Translations under genes and position numbers: made by a program
Notes under the pieces: model-generated
Told to the model about the DNA's origin: nothing
Seen by the model: the letters and a program-made list of their open reading frames with translations, nothing else
Databases searched by the model: none
Part shown: positions 1-8,487 of the stretch, piece by piece
Numbering within the stretch: the stretch's first letter is position 1
Layout: each line of letters opens with the position of its first letter
Origin: Verrucomicrobium sp. GAS474
GTDB taxonomy: Bacteria > Verrucomicrobiota > Verrucomicrobiia > Methylacidiphilales > GAS474
Assembly: GCF_900105685.1 (NCBI RefSeq)
Contig: NZ_LT629781.1
Span: 558,001-622,000 of the forward strand
Length of the DNA stretch: 64,000 bases
Direction: 5' to 3'

Positions 1-2261
1 TATTCGACGTCACGGTGGCCAACGGAGGCGACTCCGCCGAGACGGTGCAGGTAGCCTACGCCATCCATCGTCGCAAAGACGGCGCGCTTCTCTTCGCCGA
101 CGAAAACGCGGGCCGGGCGGACGTTCCCTCCACGGGTGAGGCGCAGATCCGGATCACGACGCCGATCCTCGCGCCTCGCCTTTGGTTCCCGCACGATCCC
201 GAGCTGTACGAGGTGACCGTCGAACTGATGCGTGCCGGAAAAAGCATCGACCGCTATCGCGTCGAATTCGGATTCCGCACGTTCACCACCGAGAAGAACC
301 GCTTCCTGCTCAACGGCAAGCCCTACTGGCTTCGCGGGGCCAACCATTTCCCCCACGCGCTCGGTCCCAACGACGAGAAGCTGGCCGACACCTTCACGCG
401 CCTCGCCGTCGAGGGCAACGTGCGGGCCACCCGCTTCCACGTGGCACCCCTCACGAAGGCGTGGGCCTGCGCCGCCGACCGCCACGGCCTCGCCGTCTCT
501 TTCGAGGGAATCTGGCCGTGGCTGATGCTCAACGGAGAACCTCCGGCCGACGCCCTGCTGCAAGCCTGGGAAGACGATTTCGCCTCCCTCGTGAAGCGCT
601 TCCGGAACCATCCCTCCGTCGTCCTCTGGACGGTGAACAACGAGATGAAGTTCTACATCTTCGATAAGGAAAACAAAGAACGGCTCCAGCGCAAGTGGGC
701 CATCGTCTCCCGGATGATCAAGCGGATGCGCGAACTCGATCCCACCCGCCCCGTCGTCGCCGATTCGGGTTATGTCCGGGGCGCCCATATCGAGGACTAC
801 CGGAACATCGTCGAGCCGAACGGCTTCGACGACGGGGACGTCGACGACATCCACGAATATTACAGTTGGTATCATCCTTCCTTCACCACCGCGTGGAAGG
901 GGGAGTTCGCGGCGCGCTCGTCGTCGCCGGACCGTCCCTTCATCTGCCAGGAACTTTCCTCGGGCTACCCGCGCAACGACGACGGCCTCCCCGTCCGCTT
1001 CTACCTGTTCAATCACCAGACGCCGCAGGCCCTGGTCGGCGACTATGCGTTCGAGCACAACGATCCCGCCCATTTCCTCGCGCGGCACGCCCTCACCACC
1101 CGGCAGACGGGCGAGGCCATCCGCCGCACGAACCGGGACAACGCCGCGGGAGCCCTCCACTTCGCCTATCTCACGTGGTTCCGCAACGTCCACGACGCCG
1201 CGACGGTGACGCCGTGGGCCCCCTATCACGCTCTCCGTGCCGCGCTCCAGCCGATCCTCCTCAGCCTCGAGCATCTCGGGAGCCGCTGTTACGCAGGGGC
1301 CCGTTTGCGTCGGCGTGTCTGCGTCGTGAATGACTCCGAAACCATGGAAGGGCTCCCCGCCTCCCGGCTGGAATGGAGCTTCGTCGACCGAAGCGGGAAG
1401 ATTCTTTCGCGGGACGGCATCCTCGTGCCTGCCGTTCCTTATTATTCCAACCATTGGGTCGACGTCGAGATCGTCGCGCCCGCGGTCCTCGGGACTCCCC
1501 GGGTCGATGGCCGTATCCTCCTTCGGCTTTCGGTCGAAGGTCGGACGCTTGCCGAGAACGCCTACGATTTCACTGTCGCCTCGCGCGAGTGGACTCATCC
1601 GGCCGGGGCCTTCCCGGCCCGTGTCAGTCTCTACGACCCCCAAGGCGTCCTGGCGCCGCTCCTTCCCGCCGATTCCTTCACTGCGGCCTCGCTGCTCTCG
1701 GAAGCCATGTCGGCCGAGGTAATCGTTGCCGACGCCGCAGATCTGGGAGTCTCGGAGTTGGGCGACTTGCGGAGGTTTGTCGAGGAGGGAGGCCTGCTCT
1801 TCCTTTCCCATGCGGGGGAAAAAATGGCGGAGTTCATGCCCGAGGTCGTCAAAGGATACCGCAAAGTCGACGGAGAAATCGTGAATTTCAAACAACCGGA
1901 ATCGGTCCTCTTCGAGGAGATCGAGCCCCTCGACCTCGCCTGGTTCGAGGGAGGCGCGGCGGAGGCCCTCGCCTGCATCGGGGTCTACGAAATGGACGGC
2001 AACGCGCCGGAGGCCTCCCCTCTCGCCGAGTTCTGCGACTTTCACAACTACCTCCAACGCCCCGAGGAGGTTCTCCTCCACAACGGCGTTCCCCTCCTCG
2101 AAGCCCGCCTGGGACGGGGTTTCCTCATCGCCAGCGAGATGAACCTCGAGGCTGGCCGGGACGAGCCGGTCGCCGCCCGTCTCTTGAACAACGGCATCGT
2201 CCGTTTGGCGCGGATCGCCGCCGCGATGGCGAAGAAACAACCGGCTTTCGCCGCCCGCTGA
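1..2261 (+). CDS. Glycoside hydrolase family 2-type enzyme (5' partial)
   Basis: The reading frame is open from base 3, and the residues before the first possible start (GTG at 15) continue an Ig-like beta-sandwich, so the true start lies upstream of the window. The fold order is sandwich domain, then a TIM barrel beginning near LNGKPYWLRGANHFP. The barrel carries the GH2 acid/base motif TVNNE (Glu codon at 642) and a probable nucleophile in CQELSSG (Glu codon at 951). About 350 C-terminal residues form accessory domains. GH2 enzymes are beta-galactosidases, mannosidases or glucuronidases; which one cannot be read from sequence alone. It is the first visible gene of a glycan-degradation operon, 12 bp upstream of the transporter. 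Confidence 0.85.
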   Translation, partial: FDVTVANGGDSAETVQVAYAIHRRKDGALLFADENAGRADVPSTGEAQIRITTPILAPRLWFPHDPELYEVTVELMRAGKSIDRYRVEFGFRTFTTEKNRFLLNGKPYWLRGANHFPHALGPNDEKLADTFTRLAVEGNVRATRFHVAPLTKAWACAADRHGLAVSFEGIWPWLMLNGEPPADALLQAWEDDFASLVKRFRNHPSVVLWTVNNEMKFYIFDKENKERLQRKWAIVSRMIKRMRELDPTRPVVADSGYVRGAHIEDYRNIVEPNGFDDGDVDDIHEYYSWYHPSFTTAWKGEFAARSSSPDRPFICQELSSGYPRNDDGLPVRFYLFNHQTPQALVGDYAFEHNDPAHFLARHALTTRQTGEAIRRTNRDNAAGALHFAYLTWFRNVHDAATVTPWAPYHALRAALQPILLSLEHLGSRCYAGARLRRRVCVVNDSETMEGLPASRLEWSFVDRSGKILSRDGILVPAVPYYSNHWVDVEIVAPAVLGTPRVDGRILLRLSVEGRTLAENAYDFTVASREWTHPAGAFPARVSLYDPQGVLAPLLPADSFTAASLLSEAMSAEVIVADAADLGVSELGDLRRFVEEGGLLFLSHAGEKMAEFMPEVVKGYRKVDGEIVNFKQPESVLFEEIEPLDLAWFEGGAAEALACIGVYEMDGNAPEASPLAEFCDFHNYLQRPEEVLLHNGVPLLEARLGRGFLIASEMNLEAGRDEPVAARLLNNGIVRLARIAAAMAKKQPAFAAR

Positions 2262-2273
2262 CCGAAACGAGCC

Positions 2274-3719
2274 GTGAACCCCTCCTCAACTGCGTCGTTG
2301 GAGCCGCCTCCGCACGGAGCTCCGGCGCTTCCGCCGGAGGAGCCCTACCATGTGGGCACGCTTCGCTACACGCGGCGCGGGCTGCTCGTCTTGGCCCTCT
2401 GGCTGCTGGGGGGAGACTTCGCCTTCGTCTTCTTCGAAAGCATCTTCAGCCGCTTCATGCCGCTTTATCTCAAGGACCTTCATGCCTCGAACGCCTTGAT
2501 CGGCATCATGACGGGAAGTTTCGCCGGGATTGTGAACATCCTTTTCCTTCCCCAGATCAGCCAGTGGAGCGACCGCCATCGCGGCCGCTTCGGCAGGCGG
2601 ATTCCTTTCCTGCTCGCGGTCGCCCCGCTCACCGTCGCCTCCCTCGTCGGGGTGGGATTTGCCCCGGAGATCGCCGCGTGGCTCCAGGCCCATGCTCCGG
2701 GCCGCCTTGCGGCGGTCGCTTCCGAAACGACGGTGGTCCTCTCTCTCCTCTGCGTCTTCGTCGTCTCCTTCCATTTCTTCAACATGGTGCTGGTCAACGC
2801 CTACGGCTGGCTCCTGCGCGACGTGGTCCCGCAGGAGCTGATGGCCCGCTTCCTGTCGTGGTTCCGCATCGTCGGCACCGCGAGCACCTTCTGCTTCCTC
2901 TGGATCGTCTTTCCCCATATGGAAGCCCACCGGAAGGGCATCTTCGCCGGGATCGGCCTCTTCTATCTCGCGGCGTTCCTGCTGATGTGCGCCAAGGTTC
3001 GGGAAGGTACCTATCCCGAGATGGCTCCCGGAAAGGCGCGCCCCGGCCTTCTGCAATCCTTCCTTCCTTATTTCAAGGAATGCCTCCGTTTTCCGATCTA
3101 TCGCCATTTCTTCGCCGCCAGCGTTTTGGGAGTCCTGGCGACGGCCTGCGCGGGACCCTTCGCGATTCTCTTCGCCCGGGAGACGCTCGGCTTCGATATG
3201 GATTCCATGGGAAAGCTGTTGGCCTGGGGGGCCGCCGCTTCCGCCGCGGTCTATTTCCCCATGGGGTGGTTGTGCGACCGTTTCGGAGCCCTGCGCGTGG
3301 CGCTCCTCGCCCTGGTCGTCCTCGTACTGGTCTCCCTCCTGGCCCTGTTCCTGGTTCACGGACAAAGGAGCTACCTGATCTATACCGTCGTCTGGGCGCT
3401 TCCGACCGTGGGGTGGACGCTCGGCTCCTACGCCGCCATGATGAAGCTCTTCCCCAAGGAAAAATTCGGCCAGTTCTCCTCCGCCTCGAACGTCTTCGGC
3501 TGCGGCGCCCTCATCGTCGGAAACTACGCCATCGGCCGATTCATCGACCTTGTCCACGGAGACTACCGGATGACCTTCCTATGGAGCGCCGTCCTCTTTG
3601 CCTTGGCGATTTACCCCATGTCCCTCGTCTACCGCTACTGGAAACAGCACGGAGGCCCCGACAATTACGTCCCTCCCTTGCCGGAAGTGGTTTTCCCTCC
3701 GAAGGCATCCCATTCTTAG
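2274..3719 (+). CDS. MFS sugar transporter (GPH/sugar:cation symporter-like)
   Basis: 481 residues with about twelve hydrophobic segments and a short Pro-rich cytoplasmic N-terminus. The start is GTG at 2274, only 12 bp after the GH2 stop. The loop QWSDRHRGRFGRRIPFL between TM2 and TM3 matches the major facilitator loop signature (D-R-x-G-R-R), and a second one, GWLCDRFGALRV, follows the central loop, as in the MFS 6+6 repeat. From its position inside a glycosidase operon it probably imports the oligosaccharides or monosaccharides released by the neighbouring enzymes. The substrate is inferred only from context. Confidence 0.8.
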   Translation: MNPSSTASLEPPPHGAPALPPEEPYHVGTLRYTRRGLLVLALWLLGGDFAFVFFESIFSRFMPLYLKDLHASNALIGIMTGSFAGIVNILFLPQISQWSDRHRGRFGRRIPFLLAVAPLTVASLVGVGFAPEIAAWLQAHAPGRLAAVASETTVVLSLLCVFVVSFHFFNMVLVNAYGWLLRDVVPQELMARFLSWFRIVGTASTFCFLWIVFPHMEAHRKGIFAGIGLFYLAAFLLMCAKVREGTYPEMAPGKARPGLLQSFLPYFKECLRFPIYRHFFAASVLGVLATACAGPFAILFARETLGFDMDSMGKLLAWGAAASAAVYFPMGWLCDRFGALRVALLALVVLVLVSLLALFLVHGQRSYLIYTVVWALPTVGWTLGSYAAMMKLFPKEKFGQFSSASNVFGCGALIVGNYAIGRFIDLVHGDYRMTFLWSAVLFALAIYPMSLVYRYWKQHGGPDNYVPPLPEVVFPPKASHS

Positions 3720-3726
3720 ACTTTCT

Positions 3727-5280
3727 ATGCATTTCAAAGCGTTTCGCCGTTGTTCGGTCCCGTGGCAGGCCGCGTTCCTAAGCACGATCCTCACCGCCGC
3801 AGCGGGGACCGCCGTTTTCGCGGAGACGCCGGAGGACGCGGGAATCGCCGCGATCAAGGCGTTGGCTCTCGACGCCGGGACTGTGGTGGAGGCGACCCAC
3901 GAGGATGCCCCCACGGTGACGCTCCCGGACGGCAAGACCCTCGATCGTCTTCCTTCCCGGACTGTCGTGAAGATCGTCCTCAATCCGGCCAAAGGATCGA
4001 ACATCAGGGTCGAGATCTGGCTGCCCGACGCCGGGAAATGGAACGGGCGCCTGCTGGGACAGGGCAACGGCGGGGCCGCCGGGGGCATCCCCCTGGGGAG
4101 CTTGGCAGGCCCCCTCGCCGGTGGCTACGCTGTGGCGACGACAGACATGGGAACCTCCCCGAATGCGGACTCCGGGATCGGGAATCCCGAGGTCTGGAAG
4201 GATTTCGGCTTCCGGGCCACTCATCTGATGACGGTCGTCGCCAGGCAGGTCGTCAAAGCTTATTACGGCAGGGGGCCAGATTACGCCTACTTCAACGGCC
4301 GCTCCACGGGCGGCCAGCAGTCGCTTCAGGAAGCCCAGCGCTATCCCGAGGATTACGACGGCATCGTCGGGAGCGTCCCCGCGCACTGCCGGACGCCTCT
4401 CCACGCCTATTTCCTCTGGAACGATCAGATCCTCGCCAAGTGCCCCTTCACGCCCTCCCAGGAGAAAAACGTCATCGACGCGGGTGTCGAATACATGGCG
4501 TCCCGGGAGGTCCCGGCCCTCGCCGGGAAAATGGTCTCCGATCCCCGGTGCGACGGGAAGGACATCGAGGCCGTTATCCAGTTGGCGATGCAGAAGGATC
4601 CCTCCCTCACTCCGGCGCACGCGGCGGCGCTCCGGAAACTCTTTGACGGGCCGCGAAGCACCACGACGGGCGAGCGCATCTTCGACGGGGTTCCCTTCGG
4701 CAGTCCTCTCGATGCCCTCTCCCACGGGAATCTCTACCTCTTCAAGTGGGTCTTCGGGAAAGACAAGGATTTGGGGACGATCGACTTCGGGAAAGACATC
4801 GATACCTACACCGCCGCGCTCGGCCCCTACCTCAACGCGGAGAGCCTCGACCTGGCACCCTTCGCGGCCCGGGGCGGCAAGCTCCTCATGGCCTCGGGCG
4901 CGGCCGACTCGTGCGTTCCCTACACCGCCACGCTCGACTACTACGAGCGGGTCGTCGAGCGATTCGGCGGGGACCTCCCGAAGGTGCAGGCGTTCTTCCG
5001 CTATTTCATCATCCCCGGCCTGACCCACCGGACCGGGCCGTTGAATAACCTGCCGAACCTGCTCGAGCTCGTCATCCAATGGCGGGAGAAAGGCGTCGCG
5101 CCCGGGGAGATCCGCGCCCGGCGTATCGTCGACGGCAAGACGGAGATCGACGTCCCCATCTATCCCTATCCCGCGAAGGCGGCTTGGGATGAGGCGGCTT
5201 CCGCCTACAAGGCGATCGATGGGCCGCGCGGCGGGGTGGAGCGGATTGCGGAACGGTTCAGGCCACCGGCGGCGGAATAA
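3727..5280 (+). CDS. Tannase/feruloyl-esterase family protein, secreted
   Basis: 517 residues from ATG 3727, 7 bp after the transporter stop. Longer in-frame starts would run into the transporter gene, so this start is preferred. Residues 1-32 form a signal peptide (FLSTILTAAAGTAVFA). The family's serine motif appears as GRSTGGQQ (Ser193), followed by an acid in GAADSCVPY (Asp394) and histidine in PGLTHRTG (His434). Family members usually have Cys before the Ser and Cys after the His, joined by a disulfide (CS-D-HC motif); here both are Arg. The family hydrolyses ester-linked hydroxycinnamates or gallates on plant polymers. With a GH2, GH38 and GH74-like enzyme beside it, a plant cell-wall side-chain esterase is likely. 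Confidence 0.75.
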   Translation: MHFKAFRRCSVPWQAAFLSTILTAAAGTAVFAETPEDAGIAAIKALALDAGTVVEATHEDAPTVTLPDGKTLDRLPSRTVVKIVLNPAKGSNIRVEIWLPDAGKWNGRLLGQGNGGAAGGIPLGSLAGPLAGGYAVATTDMGTSPNADSGIGNPEVWKDFGFRATHLMTVVARQVVKAYYGRGPDYAYFNGRSTGGQQSLQEAQRYPEDYDGIVGSVPAHCRTPLHAYFLWNDQILAKCPFTPSQEKNVIDAGVEYMASREVPALAGKMVSDPRCDGKDIEAVIQLAMQKDPSLTPAHAAALRKLFDGPRSTTTGERIFDGVPFGSPLDALSHGNLYLFKWVFGKDKDLGTIDFGKDIDTYTAALGPYLNAESLDLAPFAARGGKLLMASGAADSCVPYTATLDYYERVVERFGGDLPKVQAFFRYFIIPGLTHRTGPLNNLPNLLELVIQWREKGVAPGEIRARRIVDGKTEIDVPIYPYPAKAAWDEAASAYKAIDGPRGGVERIAERFRPPAAE

Positions 5281-5349
5281 CAGGTGATAAACCTGCTCTG
5301 AAACCAAATCATCGGCTGCGAATCAGCTCGAAACCTTCGAAACCCTCCC

Positions 5350-8300
5350 ATGCTTATTTCTCCCAAACTCCTTGCCAAAGTACGCCGCCTTGTCGGCACC
5401 TACGAAGCTCTCATTTTCCGCTCCTGGGGGGAAATCCCGGTCGAGGCCCAGGAAACCTGTGAACATTTCCGGACCGTTCCTCCCTCCGGCTGGACCCCGA
5501 TTGAGAAGGGCTTCGTCTGGGGCGAACCATGGGGAAATGCGTGGTTCCGGGGAACGGCGGTCGTTCCTGATGCCGAAGCCGGAGTCCCGGTCTATATTCG
5601 GGCGCACACCGACGGGGTGGAAACCCTTCTCTGGGTCGACGGACGGCCCCGCGGCCTCTTCGCCCACGCCACCGAGGCCGCGGCGCGCGGCGGCCATCAC
5701 ACGCTTTTGCTCGACGCGAACCCGCAGCCTGGACGGGGTTACGAGATCTCCCTCGAAAGCTATGCCGGGCACCCCGTCTGCGGCACTCAGCCCTTTGACG
5801 ACTGGGAGAAGCAGGTGGACTATCCCTCCCGGTTCCGGCGGATCTTCCGGGGCGTCGAGCTGCTTGCCCGCCGGGACGACGTGAAGGATTTCGTCTTTGA
5901 TCTTCGGGCCTTGGTCCAACTCGCGGAAGCCTTGCCGGACGACAGCTTCCGGCGCGCGAAGATCCAGAACGGGCTGGAGGCGATCTTCCGCCTCGTTTAC
6001 CAGCATCCGGGCGACCGGGACGAAACGGCATGGCGCCCTCCCCTGGGCGAGGCGCGATCGATCATGGTGGCCCTGCTGGCCGTTCCCAATGCCCCGTCCG
6101 CGCCGCGCGCGGGCCTGATCGGCCACTCTCACATGGACACCGCCTGGACGTGGCCCATCAGCGAGACGATCCGGAAGTGCGCCCGCACGTACTCCAACGT
6201 CCTCAGCCTGATGGAGCAGTATCCCGAATATCTCTTCGCCCAGAGCTCGCCGTACCATGCCGAGATGATGCGGCTTCATTACCCCGAAATCTTCGCGGGC
6301 ATGCAGCGGCGGATCGCCGAGGGACGGTGGGAACCGCTGGGAGGGATGTGGATCGAGTGCGACTGCAACCTGACGTCGGGTGAATCGATGATCCGGCAGT
6401 TCCTCCGGGGCATCGCCTACACCCGGGAGCATTTCGGTTACCGGCCCGACACGTTCTGGCTTCCCGACACCTTCGGCTATAGCGCCGCCCTTCCCCAGAT
6501 CCTGCGGGGCTGCGGCCTCCGCTATTTCCTTACGACGAAGCTGACCTGGAACGACACGAACACGTTTCCCTACGACACGTTCCGCTGGCGCGGACTCGAC
6601 GGTTCCGATGTCCTTGTCCATTTCAACGACATCCATTGCTGGCCCGACCCGGCGACGCTCGTGGCGAAAATCCACGGCGGCGGACCGGGCGATTTCCGGA
6701 AGACCGCCAACTACGTCCAGCACAAGGAAGTCAACGACCGCCGCCTCATCTCCTACGGGTTCGGCGACGGCGGCGGCGGCCCGCAATACGAGATGATCGA
6801 GATGGCCCGCCGCTGCCGGGACACCGAGGGATGCCCCAAGGCGGAACACGTCACGGTCAGCCGCTTCATGCAGGAGCTCGAGGAAACCTCGCGCAAGATC
6901 CCTGTTCACGACGGCGAACTCTACTTCGAGGGGCACCGCGGGACGCTGACCCAGATCCATCGCATCAAGCGGGGCAATCGCCGCGCCGAACTCGCGCTCC
7001 GCGAAGCCGAGTTCCTGGCGGTGGCGCGGCGGAAGGAGGCCCCTGAATTGGCCGCGCTCTGGGATCTCCTCCTCGTGAATCAATTCCACGATATCCTGCC
7101 CGGCACGTCGATTCCCCAGGTCCACGACCGGGCGATCGGTGAATTGGAGGAAGTGGTGGAAGGCGCGATCTCCCTGGGGCGACGATTGATCGGCGCTCCG
7201 GGGGCCGATCGCGTCACGCTGTGGAACAGCCTCTCTTGGCCGCGCAAGGGACCGCTGCGCGTGCGGGGGCTGAGCCCCGGAACCGCCCCGGCGGGCCCCG
7301 GCATCGTCGCGCAGATCGTGCGCGACCTGGACGATGTCGAGGAGGCCGTCGTTTCGGGCGTCGAAGTGCCGCCCCTGGGATCGGTCTCCGTTGCCGTGGT
7401 TTCGCCTGCCGGGGGGCCGTCGCCGTTCCGCTACCGGGGCGAGGTTCTCGAAACGCCTTTTTTCACGGCGCGATTCGACGCCCAAGGCTATCTCGACTCC
7501 CTCTTCGACAAGGCGGCGGGACGCGAGCTGCGGGGAAGCGGCCTTCCGCTCAACGCCTTCCTGGCCGGGGAGGACGTCCCCGAGTCGTGGGACAACTGGG
7601 ACATCGACGAGGATCAAAAGCTCAAGATGGCGCTCCAGACCCGGCTGGTCCGGCGCGAGGTCGTCGCCGACGGCCCCCTGGAGTTCCGCCTTCGGAGCGA
7701 ATACCGGATCGACCAACGCTCGCGCCTCCGCCAGGACATGATCTTCCGCGCCGACACGCCTCAAATCGACTTCGACACCGAAGTGGAATGGGATTCCCCC
7801 CATACTCTCCTGAAGGCCGCCTTTCCCCTGAACCTCCGGGCTGGCTCGGCGCGCCACGAGATTCAATTCGGCCACGCCGTCCGTCCCACGGTCAGGAACA
7901 CCAGCCATGAACGGGCGATGTTCGAGGTCTGCCAGCACAAGTGGACCGCCGTCTCGGAGACGCGCTACGGCGTCGCCCTGCTCAACGACGGGAAATACGG
8001 CCTTTCCACGGAGGGGGCCGAGCTGCACCTCACCCTCATGAAGGGCGGCTGCCATCCCGATCCCCGGGGCGACAAGGGCCGCCACCGGTTCCGCTACGCG
8101 CTGCTGCCGCACAGGGGAGCTTTCTCCGCGGAGGCCGTCATCCGGCCCGCCTACGAATTCAACGTCCCCCTTTCATCGGGGAACGCCCCTGCCGCGCCAT
8201 CCCTCTTCCTCCTCGACCTGCCGCACGTCGTCGTCGAGGCGGTGAAGCCTGCCGCCGATGGCCGGGGCCATATCGTCCGCTTCTACGAGGCCGAGGGCTG

Positions 8301-8472
8301 CGCCGGCCGGGGAACGTTGGAATTCCCCGCCCGCCCCGCCCGCGTTCTGGCGACGAACCTGTTGGAGGAAGACCTCGAAGAAATACCCTTCGCCAACGAC
8401 TTGGTTCCCCTTGCGTTCCGTCCCTTCGAGATCAAAACTATTCGGGTTATCGCGGCGTCTTCTCCGCCTTAG
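5350..8472 (+). CDS. Alpha-mannosidase, glycoside hydrolase family 38
   Basis: 1040 residues, normal for bacterial GH38. The catalytic domain begins near GLIGHSHMDTAWTWP, the GH38 metal-binding H-x-D motif. The nucleophile Asp is in FWLPDTFGYSAALPQ, and a metal-binding His is in NQFHDILPGTS. A middle helical domain and beta-sandwich domains follow. No signal peptide is visible, so it probably acts in the cytoplasm on imported manno-oligosaccharides. It sits 69 bp downstream of the esterase gene in the same operon. Retaining alpha-mannosidase activity is established for the family; linkage specificity is not predictable. Confidence 0.92.
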   Translation: MLISPKLLAKVRRLVGTYEALIFRSWGEIPVEAQETCEHFRTVPPSGWTPIEKGFVWGEPWGNAWFRGTAVVPDAEAGVPVYIRAHTDGVETLLWVDGRPRGLFAHATEAAARGGHHTLLLDANPQPGRGYEISLESYAGHPVCGTQPFDDWEKQVDYPSRFRRIFRGVELLARRDDVKDFVFDLRALVQLAEALPDDSFRRAKIQNGLEAIFRLVYQHPGDRDETAWRPPLGEARSIMVALLAVPNAPSAPRAGLIGHSHMDTAWTWPISETIRKCARTYSNVLSLMEQYPEYLFAQSSPYHAEMMRLHYPEIFAGMQRRIAEGRWEPLGGMWIECDCNLTSGESMIRQFLRGIAYTREHFGYRPDTFWLPDTFGYSAALPQILRGCGLRYFLTTKLTWNDTNTFPYDTFRWRGLDGSDVLVHFNDIHCWPDPATLVAKIHGGGPGDFRKTANYVQHKEVNDRRLISYGFGDGGGGPQYEMIEMARRCRDTEGCPKAEHVTVSRFMQELEETSRKIPVHDGELYFEGHRGTLTQIHRIKRGNRRAELALREAEFLAVARRKEAPELAALWDLLLVNQFHDILPGTSIPQVHDRAIGELEEVVEGAISLGRRLIGAPGADRVTLWNSLSWPRKGPLRVRGLSPGTAPAGPGIVAQIVRDLDDVEEAVVSGVEVPPLGSVSVAVVSPAGGPSPFRYRGEVLETPFFTARFDAQGYLDSLFDKAAGRELRGSGLPLNAFLAGEDVPESWDNWDIDEDQKLKMALQTRLVRREVVADGPLEFRLRSEYRIDQRSRLRQDMIFRADTPQIDFDTEVEWDSPHTLLKAAFPLNLRAGSARHEIQFGHAVRPTVRNTSHERAMFEVCQHKWTAVSETRYGVALLNDGKYGLSTEGAELHLTLMKGGCHPDPRGDKGRHRFRYALLPHRGAFSAEAVIRPAYEFNVPLSSGNAPAAPSLFLLDLPHVVVEAVKPAADGRGHIVRFYEAEGCAGRGTLEFPARPARVLATNLLEEDLEEIPFANDLVPLAFRPFEIKTIRVIAASSPP

Positions 8473-8487
8473 CCGAAGTTTCCACTC

